Part shown: in pieces, positions 35,353 through 44,300 of the stretch | How positions within the stretch are numbered: position 1 is the first letter of the stretch | Layout: each line of letters opens with the position of its first letter | Assembly (NCBI GenBank): GCA_963969365.1 | Contig: OZ017758.1 | Span: forward strand, 248,001-312,000 | From: Asterochloris sp. CNOR1 | Lineage: Eukaryota; Chlorophyta; Trebouxiophyceae; Trebouxiales; Trebouxiaceae | DNA: 64,000 nucleotides | Reading direction: 5' to 3' | The notes under the pieces: generated by a model | What the model saw: only the letters and a program-made list of their open reading frames with translations | Databases searched by the model: none | What the model was told of the DNA's origin: nothing | Made by a program: the position numbers and the translations under genes

Positions 35353-38300
35353 TCACCAGGCCAGGCACGCTGCAGCACCCCGCCCAGCCCTCTGCTTCTG
35401 AGCTGCTGCCTTGATGGGTGAAATGAAGTCACGACTGGCCTCCATCTCATTCATCATGCCCTGCTTCCCGTACAGCGCGCTGCCATAGCTGCCATTGGTG
35501 GTGCCCATGCTCTTGTCAAAGGGATCGCTGATGGCCCAGGGCGGCCTTGGAAAGAAAGGCTCAGCATGTGCCTTGATGGTCTGGTGATTGGCACCTGTGA
35601 AGATACAAGCAGGCCTCAATGTGAGTCCTGCGGACATACTGTGCTGTGGGAGGAGACACGCTGCTGCTCACAGCCCAGCCCAGCTGGCCTGCTGCCGTGA
35701 TCAAGCCCCATACAAGGCGGCATTGCAACAGACCAGGATGCAGGCAGGCTGCTAACGGCACATGCGTCCTCACCTGCAGCTGTGGGTGGCGCCCTTGCAG
35801 CAGCTGGGACTGGCTTTGGCAGCGTGATTTGCCCGCTGTTGGCCCGTCTCCCATGAACCACCGCCCTGGCCTGCCCGCTGGCCTGATCACTCTGCACTGC
35901 TGCTGGCTGCTGCAGCTGCCCACCCTGGCGCTGAAGCTCAGCAGCGGCCCTGCCCTGAGTCATGGGTGGGGCATCGTCCTCAGCAAACGACACAGCGCGG
36001 CCAGGCTGCTGCGGGCGCATGTTCTCTGCAGGCGCCGGGCTGTGCTGCCACTGCTGTGAGGCCTCCATGGTGCGACTAGGCTCCTGAAATCCGTGTCCTG
36101 CATGGCTCTGCCCACCTGCAGCCTGCTGCCGCCCATACTGCTGTCCTGCAGCCTGTGCCATGCTCCTCTGATGGTCAGGCCACCCCTGAGACTGCTGATG
36201 CCCATAGTGCTGGCCTGCAACCTCTGTGGCGCTGCTCCCATGGTCAGGCTGCCCCCAAGACGGCTGCCCCCCTGAAGGTGCTGGCCTGCTAGGGGAGCCC
36301 CCTCCCACAAAGTGGTCCAGGGAGTCTTTATTGCTGTGACCAGACCTGCCCTGCCCATGATACACTGCAATCTCGCCGCCGGCCTCCTGCCCACGTGCGG
36401 CGCGGCCGTCCTGGAAGCGCTCCTCGGAGGCCTGCTGGAGGCGGCGCTGCAGCTGAGGCTGGCCGCGGCCCTGAGCCGCCTCAACGGCACGCTGGGGACT
36501 GGCCCTGGCGCAGGCTCTGGCTGGCAGCGGTCGCCTCTGCATCCCACAGGGAGTGCCCTGGGCCGAGCTGGCGGCCGCCGCCTGCCCACGGGCCCCCCTG
36601 ACGCTGCTGCTGCTGCTGAGGAGGAGGCCCCTGCTGCTGGCGCGGCTGCTGGCCGGAGTTGCTGCGCCCAGCAGTGGCCTGCTGGGCGCTGCTCAGACCT
36701 GCGGCCTGCAAGCTGCTCCCAGAGGTGCTTATGAGGGCACCGTGGGCGTCAACCCCCATAGGGCGGGGTCATCTGACTGTAGCCTGGGTGGGCTGGCTCG
36801 TAGGGCTGGCGTGCGGAGTTGGGTCCACCCCTGCTGAGGGGGGTGGTGCCTCTGCCCCGACAGGGGCCGGTGCGACACCGAGGTCTGCAGTGCGAGTGTG
36901 GGACCTGTCAGGCTGCGGGTCAGGCGCTTGCACCGAAGTCAGAAGCACAGTCCACCTGTTCTTCCAGGTCTACTGTGAGGGCGCAGGGGACTGGTCATCT
37001 GCAATGGCCCACTTACTGAGTCCTGCCGTCCCCCTACGCATGGGGTGCCATCAATATAGCGCTGGGACAGACTGCAGATGTGCATTACAGCACAGGCAGC
37101 AGCTGTGCCCTGTGCAAGCGTGGTGGCAGGAACCCTGAGCCGACAGAGCAGCAGGTCAGCGTGTGGCAGCTCCCAAGGCAATAACCTCTCGCTCCTGGTG
37201 TGTAACCTGAGAAACACAGTGCAGATGTGCATCACAACACAGGGTGTGAGTATTCCCTGGCAGCATCCCGTGTGCCCTCTGCTGCATGCCCTTGGCAATG
37301 TCATCTGGCAAGGAGCGGGAAGCGTCTTCCCCTGCACCTCCCGGCCAGAACAGATGTGGCGGCCACAGCAGATGCCAGTCCAGGCCACAGCAGATGCTCA
37401 CCCAGGCGCCGTCCTCTGACCTCCCCTGCTGAATGCCCTGCCCAGCGAAGTACTGCTTGAAGACCACGAAGTTGTTGCTCTGTGGGGTGTACTCTGACAG
37501 CCCTGGCAGCCAGGAAAGAAGGGAGGCATCGGGCGTCCAGCTGTGCAACGACGGCTTGCAGGCGTCACATCTACCACACAGGATGAGAACGGCCAGCTCC
37601 GACAGCTAGGAGACCAGGATGAAGGCTTTTTTCCCCAGGACAGCAGCCACAGATACTTTTGCACACACATCCGTGCACAGGGATTGCTCTGCATAAGCAA
37701 TCCCTGTTCCCGCAGCTCTTCTGCCAATGCGAGGGTGGCATGTGCTCCAACCTGTGAGTCAGGCGCCGCTGCTGAGAAAGAGCAGTTGCCCTGCACAGAT
37801 CAACCCCAGGGCAGCTCACCATAGTGCTTCCTCAAAAAGCCAATCAGCTTGGGGGAGGGGCGGTCGTAGCCCATGCTGGCAGCCGTCTCCCCCTCGCGGT
37901 CCAGGCAGGCCTGCACCCACAACTCTGAACCTCTTGCTTTTGCTTTAGGTTAATCACCTCAGTTGCAAATGCAGATGGAGGGATCCTCAGGCACGCTTTG
38001 CAGGCTACATCCCCTAGAGGGCCTGTGGGTTGAGGATGGGAGTCGCAGTTCCAGAAAATGGGTTGACGGAGGCAGCAGGGGCGAGGCAGGTGGACAGGCC
38101 TTGCAGGTAGCAGCTGGTGTGTGAGCACAGCCACCTTGACGGAGGCATACAAAATGCAGGCCCCAGAACACACCACATGCAGCACAGGCAACAGTGGCAT
38201 CTGTACTGACAAGCAGCAGGCACAGCCTCTCTGCTTTTCTGGTGATGTGGCTGTCCAGGCCCAAGCGCAACACAGCTGTCAGCGATGCTAACCCTATGCC

Positions 38301-39858
38301 CAATTCAGCCACTCCATGGGCACTCAGCCCAATGTGGAGCCGCCCAGGGCTGACCTATAAAGAGCTGCAAGTGCTCACCTCAAAGATGTGCTTGCCTAGA
38401 CCCATGCGTTGGTAGCTGTCAGCTACATAGAAATCCAGTACGCACATGGGCTGCAGCTCCTTGTAGGCCCCCGTCTCGCTGCGAATGAACAGCTTCTTGC
38501 GCCCCACCTTGAGGCCGCCCAGCAGCGACAGCCTGCAGGGGCAGGTGCACAGACACCCTTGCCCGCCAGCAGCCTGCAGGAGCAGGCTGAGGGCAGTCTG
38601 GCACTTGTGCCGGGAGCCTGAGGCCGCCCAACAGCTTCCACGAGCACGCTGTTGGCAGTCTGCTGCATGCATGCTGGTCACTCTGAGGCCATGCAGTGAA
38701 AGGCTGCCAGGGCAAGTCTGGGGGCAGCCCCGATGCTTGCATGTGTTGTGAGCCTGAGGCCCTCCCGCAGCAACAGCTTCCATGGACCACTGTGAGGCTT
38801 GACGGAGGGTTTGCCCACTTGGGCAGGCCCAAGGCGGCCCTGCGGCTTGCATGGGCAAGTCAGAGGGCTGTCTGGTGCGGTTGACACTCTGCCGAGCCTG
38901 AGGCCTCCTTGCAGCAGCAGCCTGCAGAGGCAAAGCCTGCTCGGCCCTGGCGCCCTTGACTTCCTGACGAGCCTGCAGAGGGGCTGGTCACTGCAGGCTG
39001 CTGCACGGCCTGAGGTGAGCCTGCAACCTGTGAGCCACCCAGCAGCAATTGCCTGCAGTGAGCAACTCATCTGGGGTTTCTGGGGTAAGCCCGCAACCTG
39101 TGAGCCACCCATCAGCAATGGCGTACAATGACCCATCCACTGTGAGAGGGTGGACCTGGCAGGGGTACATGTGATTCTTGTTAGGCTGCAGGTGGGAATG
39201 TGGCTGCAGTGTCTGGAATCCCCCTGCGGGATGACGGTTCTTCCGGTGAGGTGCACCATGCTCGTTGTGTGCCCGAGGTCCCATCATGCTGGATGCATTG
39301 GGGGATCAGGCTGTGTGTGAGGGCTGAGTCTGTGCTTGAGCAGGCCACGCTCGTGCTCAGGACCGCCGTCAGCAGCGTGCCAAGTCACCTGCCATTCTCG
39401 ACCGTTGCTGCCAGGTACAGGTGCTGGTCTGGACTGCTGTGGAGCTTGATGTAGTCTGTGATGGAGGCCCCAAGTCCCTGAAGGCAGCCATGCCCGCTCA
39501 AACCTGCACAGGCAGACCTTGCTCGACCAAAATGGGTATCCGCGCACCTGTGCTTTCGCAGAGAGCCTCCCGAAAGTGTCTAGCACCAGCCTGAAACGCT
39601 CTGCATCCTGGCGCGGGAGGTTGCCTGCAGAGACACGCCATCAGACTGAGCTGGGGTTTTTTGAAGGTTGCTTGGCGCGTGTCCCTTCTGCCAATTATCA
39701 CACCTGAACGCTTGGCATCCCAGCATGTGACAAGCTCTGCCTGCAGCATTAGGGGTGGCAGAGATGACAGGTAAAAGTCAGCTTCGATAATCAGTTACAT
39801 TGTACAGCAAATGCAGGGCGCTCACCCCTAAGCCTGCCACAGTGAAAGGGAATTCCAT
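35353..39858 (-). CDS. ATAT1: alpha-tubulin N-acetyltransferase
   Basis: Acetylates Lys40 of alpha-tubulin inside axonemal and stable microtubules (MEC-17/ATAT1 family). Exons in phase: 39826-39858 (MEFPFTVAGLG, the family start MEFPF), 39704-39740, 39548-39624 (DTFGRLSAKAQ), 39389-39477 (HLYLAATVENG), 38379-38532 (GGLKVGRKKLFI, CVLDFYVADSYQRMGLGKHIF: the acetyl-CoA binding core), 37820-37910 (GYDRPSPKLIGFLRKHYG) and 37402-37502 (QSNNFVVFKQYFAGQGI). These align with human VGYKKLF, CILDFYIHESVQRHGHG, DRPSQKLLKFLNKHY and VNNFVIF. The C-terminal half is a Gln/Pro/Gly-rich linker (about 35776-36760) and a last exon 35353-35597. In the linker two Gln-rich frames meet near 36480-36545 with a one-base offset; either a small unseen intron or an indel lies there. 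Exon borders between 36600 and 36830 are uncertain. Confidence 0.93.
36985..37265 (-). repeat. tandem repeat in ATAT1 intron
   Basis: GCAGATGTGCAT(T/C)ACA(G/A)CACAGG occurs at about 37075 and 37222, about 147 bp apart, in the intron after exon 37402-37502. Confidence 0.65.
38505..39125 (-). repeat. array of copies of ATAT1 core-exon start in upstream intron
   Basis: The plus-strand word (G/T)GAGGCC(G/C)(C/T)CC, which on the minus strand encodes GGLK(V) after the acceptor, starts at about 38508 in the true exon and recurs at about 38618, 38755, 38899, 39010 and 39090, with spacings of roughly 80-145 bp. Neighbouring CAGCAGC and CTGCAG words recur too. The copies fill the intron between exons 39389 and 38532. 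Confidence 0.8.
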
Positions 39859-39979
39859 GTCTGCTTGGGGTGGGCAGGTCTCCGAAAGGATTTTGTAGGT
39901 GGTCTCTCTACAGCTCGACTGCCTGTCTTTAGAATCCCCTCTGTTCCTGCATATGCATTGATGCCTGCCTGGCTTTGCC
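39859..39979. promoter_or_regulatory. 121-bp bidirectional promoter, ATAT1 and APR-like gene
   Basis: The two start codons (39858 minus, 39980 plus) point away from each other across only 121 bp, so both leaders and promoters share this stretch. No TATA box or known element was recognised. Confidence 0.7.
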
Positions 39980-40878
39980 ATGATTGGTCTGTTGCTGACC
40001 TGCATGTTGATGGCTGCTGCAGCCATCACTGCAGGGTCACAATCAACAGATCTACCAGCACAGCCAGGTCAGGATGCTGACCTGCAGGTGGATGCTGGCA
40101 CGGCAGGTCAGCAAGCGCTTGCAGCGCCAGCGTTCCCCACCAACGATAGTGTACTGCAGACTCCTGTAGATGGCGCCACGTAAGCTTGCCTGCAGCAGCA
40201 TGCATGCTGTGTGATGGCTATGCACTGGACTGGTCTTGATGAGGTGACCTGCATGCCATCAAGAACACCTGCAGGCTTGTTTGCATGCAGTCAAGAGCTA
40301 TGCACTGGTCTTTCCTGTGAGGGCTGTTCACAAGCCTCTTGAAAGGATGCACCATCACCCTTTCTACCACCCTGCCCGCAGGCTCCTCCAGCTTTTGCGT
40401 GACCCCAGGCGGCCAGACTCCCTGATTGTCCTGTTTCACGCCCAGTGGTGCCCCTTCTCCAAGGCCTTCCTTCAGCTCTTTCGCTGCCTGCCCCAGTACT
40501 TCAGGCACCCAGTGACATTCATTGCTCTGGAGGCCTCTCAGCTCAGCCAATCAGACACCATCAAGCTGGGATTGCACGCCTATCCCCTGCTGCGCCTGTA
40601 CCATCATCAGGTGACCTGTATTCCTTGGCCTCCTGCTCTCCCCACATGTGTTCATCTCTGCCATCAAACGCAACTTGTGCAGAGGAGCTGCATTGAGCCT
40701 TCCTGCTGGGCAGCTGAATGAGGTCCTGCAAGGACCCTGAGTGAGGTACTGCCTGCCTCTGCAGGAACGCATCAACTACAGGCAGCCCAGAAGCAAATGG
40801 GAGCTGCTCAGGTTCATAGAGACTCACACAGTGCGCCCTGCTCCACAATTGAATAGCATTTCCTGCATCTGTGTGTGA
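39980..40878 (+). CDS. APR-like (5'-adenylylsulfate reductase-like) secretory thioredoxin protein
   Basis: Resembles plant APRL proteins, which carry only the thioredoxin-fold part of APS reductase and sit in the secretory pathway. Exon 39980-40179 encodes a signal peptide (MIGLLLTCMLMAAAAITAG) and an acidic, Gln/Ala-rich linker. Exon 40382-40610 has the thioredoxin core SLIVLFHAQWCPFSKAF with a WCPFS site (second Cys replaced by Ser, as in APRL) and YPLLRLYH. Exon 40765-40878 gives ERINYRQPRSKWELLRFIE and stops at TGA 40876-40878. An alternative is a 31-nt intron 40875-40905 (GTGAGT ... TGCAG), which keeps frame and adds a basic tail ending TAG at 40996. Most plant APRL proteins have a C-terminal membrane helix; none is visible here. 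The ATG is chosen for the signal peptide. Confidence 0.83.
40185..40330 (+). repeat. 80-bp duplication in APR-like intron
   Basis: GCTATGCACTGG(A/T)CT occurs at about 40217 and 40297, each followed by a G/T-rich stretch ending near GTGA, inside the intron between the first two exons. Confidence 0.65.
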
Positions 40879-41362
40879 GTCACATTCCGCGACACCTTAG
40901 TGCAGGGAGCGCAAGCGGCTGCTGCGGATGCAAGCCCTGAGGCTTCAGATCTCTGCCAAGAGGGCAGCACACATTGTGCCTGTCTTACCGAGGTAGTTGC
41001 ATTTTGGCTTCATGGATCACCTGCCTGTGTGCCACAGAAACTGAGGCAGACCTCTGTTCATGCAGGTTAGAGTCACTTACAGGGACATGCGGCAAGCTGC
41101 GTGCACTCCCTGGCTAGCACTGGCTGTTCTCTTTTTGTGCAGCATGCTGAGCACCAAGGCCTATCCATTGTGCAGACACCGCCTGCCTGCATTGGTGTGG
41201 CATCAATCCTGACAGAAGGAGTGAGTGTCCAGCAAAATGTCAGATATGCATCCGATGAAGTTCGGTTTTCAGCAGGTCCTTGACAGAGGAGATACGAGTA
41301 CAACTTCTGTGACAGGAGCTGGTCATGATGTGCATCACAGACAGTCATATTGTCAACAGGGA
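40879..41362. other. convergent intergenic region
   Basis: Lies between the 3' ends of the APR-like gene (plus) and the 2OG/SUMO-like gene (minus). Apart from the possible extra APR-like exon at 40906-40996, no coding sequence was recognised. Confidence 0.45.
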
Positions 41363-44300
41363 TCATCTCATGTTGGGCTCGGGGCCTGGTGCAAAGCCAT
41401 GACTGGCCCCATCAGGGTCTCGCACCTGCACCTCTATGTGGCACTCCTCGTACCCGCACATGCACATGGCCTGTGGGGTGTCAGCAGCGTCCAGAATGAT
41501 GTCTGAGTCATATACAAAGGTGCACATGGGCAGCTCAAAGCCCATAGCCTGGCAGAAGGCCTCGAAGATGCGGGCAAATCGCGCAGCCGGATGGACACGC
41601 ATCTGAATCTGCAGCAGCCGCTACTTATGAGCAACATGCACAGCAGTTGGCAGCTTACAACGCACCTCTTTAATACTGCCAGCAGCAGGGCAGTTAAGCG
41701 GGGTGGGCAGTCATGTATCTCTCACCCTGCCATGCTTTCGCTCCGTCACAGTGAATGTGAGCAGGACAAATTTCGAGAGGTCGCCTCTGCCGTCCACTGT
41801 GATGCACACCCTCCTGTTCAGCTCATGCTCGGGCTTGAGACCGTCTGTCACTGACTGCAGAGTGGAGCAAACAGCTTGATGCCGACAGCACATTGCAGCT
41901 CAGGCAGGATTAGTGTGGCAAGATGGTTGGCATTGGAGGCACAAGAGAAGGCAGTCGACAGCATGGAGCCCTGTAGGGGCCTGCCCCAGGCACCCATAGC
42001 AAACGAAGCCAGCCGGGACGTATCTGCAAGCAGGCTGGTGCAATGCATGAGGGTGGCTGTAAGTGCTTGCACTCCATGTGTAAGCAGAGCATGACACATT
42101 GGCAGGGCCGGGACAGGACATGGGGACAACAAGCGCAGCTGGAAGATGCTGCTTCTACCACACTCAACCTGATGCCAGCATGTGCTGCACTGGATCCCAC
42201 ATGCTGGGGCAGAAATGCTGATCGGTCCCTCAAAGCGTGAGGCGACGCTGTGAATGCAGCACTGACATGGGAGAGCTGCCACCTTCAGGCTTGAGGTGCA
42301 ACGTATTCAAGCCCATGCACCTCTGTCAGCAGGCTGGCGGCGTTGCATGAGGCTGGCTGCAGCTGCTTACCTGAATCTGTAGATCCCCAACTGTCATTGC
42401 AGGTCACCATGCTAACAGTGCTGGGGCAGGGCATGGAGTCGACAAGCGCAGCTGGAGGAGCCTGGTCCAGATATCTTCAGCCAATTCATCGAGGCCAGCA
42501 GGCTGGCAACAGTTCATGGGGCTGGCCGCAGCTGCTTGCCTGCGGGTGAGCCACCCCTTTTGTGACAAGCCCTGAGGTTGTACGCCGGACCTTGCCGCTG
42601 CGGGTCACCGGCGAGCTGCCGCCTCCGGCAGGTAGAGCAGTACTGGCACGCTTGCGTCCCCTGCACCGCACAATGTGGCACTCTGTCAGACACAACCTCT
42701 CTGAGCAGCGCATCGACAGGAAGTGAGGCCTATGTGTGCAGACTCTTGTGCTGTGTGCTGAGCGCGGCTTCTTGCTGCATCAGAAGCAGGTTGTGAGGCT
42801 TCCCTGGGAGCCATGTGCCCCCATGGCAAGTAGCCACACCTGGGACTTGACCCTTCGCAAGCCTTGCAGGCTTGAAGCCTGCCTCGCCTGACAGGCAATC
42901 AGCTGCAGGGGGTGCAGGCTGTACTGAGCCTGCCAGGCTGTGCTGCAGAGCTGGGGCTGGGGCCCAGCTGTGAACGTTTGCTACAAGGTGAGCACATGCC
43001 CATCACTGTGCCTTGGACGCCAAGTGAAGACGTGCCTGGCCCTGTGCCTCTGCTGCAAAGTGAGCATGTCTCCAAGCATTGCCTCTGCTGCAAACTAAAC
43101 GTATGCCCAAGCCCTGTTCCTCTGCTGCAAGGTGAGGCATCTCACTTGCGCCTGGCAGCTGCCACAGCCATTGTGCTGTACTCCAGGGACTGCCTCCCAG
43201 ACTGCCTTGGCCCGCTGACGGGCGTCAGCACCTTGTCAAAATGCTGCAGCAGCTCCTTCATGTATACTGGCTGTCCCAGCCTGCATCGCAAGGTGAAGGA
43301 GGCCAGATGAGGCACAGGGGCCTGCTTGCCCAAGCTCAGCAGCCTTCAGCTCAGCTCAGCTCAGCAGTGCGAGGTGCCTTGAACAGGCGTTCCAAACAGG
43401 TGCCAAGGAGGCTGAGCCTAGCCTCTGAACAAGCACGGCCTGGTGAGGTAGGGTTGGCTCTGAGTCCTGCCAGGCTGCAGCGCACTCACTTCTCAGGCAC
43501 TGTGTGCCCAGCCTCCCGCAGGGCGTCTGACAGGTCGATGACAGCTGATGGGCGTGCGTTCAGCTGAAACTCCAGCGACTGCCGCCCATGGCCAGCAAAC
43601 GCGTCGCCAACCTGCAGGCGCAACATAGCGGCCCTCTCTGCAGGCACCGGGTCAGTCACTCTGCCCGATGCAGCTCGGCTGCCCAGGTGCCCTTAGGTTG
43701 CACTTACTGCCCTGTAGGTAGCAGGCAAGTGCAGGGCTTGAAACCTGGCAGGCCACCGGCCCAGGGTGCAGATGCTGTGCTCATATGCCAGGCTCACCAC
43801 CCTGTAGGTGGCAGGTTGGAAGAGCCCGCAACTAGCCCTGGCTGCAGTGTGGCCAAACATGACCACAACCTCCCCCACTTTGTGCTTCACATCCAGCCAA
43901 GCGCCGCCTGCCTGCACCTGCAGCAGCAGTCTGACGCTTCAGTTGCGCAGAGTGCATGTGCAAAACTCACAATCTCTGTTGTCCTACAGCTTTTGACAAA
44001 GTTGCTGCATGGGCACAGTGCCATCTCAGCAGTGGACTTGAAATTGTGGCGAATTTAAGCAGCGTGCCTGGAGTTTAGAACCTCTGTCTGGGTTTTCCTG
44101 AGCTTCCGTCGGCGACATGACGCTCAGTAAGCCCTTGATGGCATACCCCTCCTGCAGACAGGTCAGCTCAGCTTAGGAAGCATATATGGCGCAAGCTGTG
44201 CTCCAGCAACCCCTGCTTGTAAGGTGCCACAGCGGGGGAGCGACTCCCTCACCTGCGACAGTGCCAAGCTCTGCTGCCGGTGGGTGGCAGTGGCTCTGGT

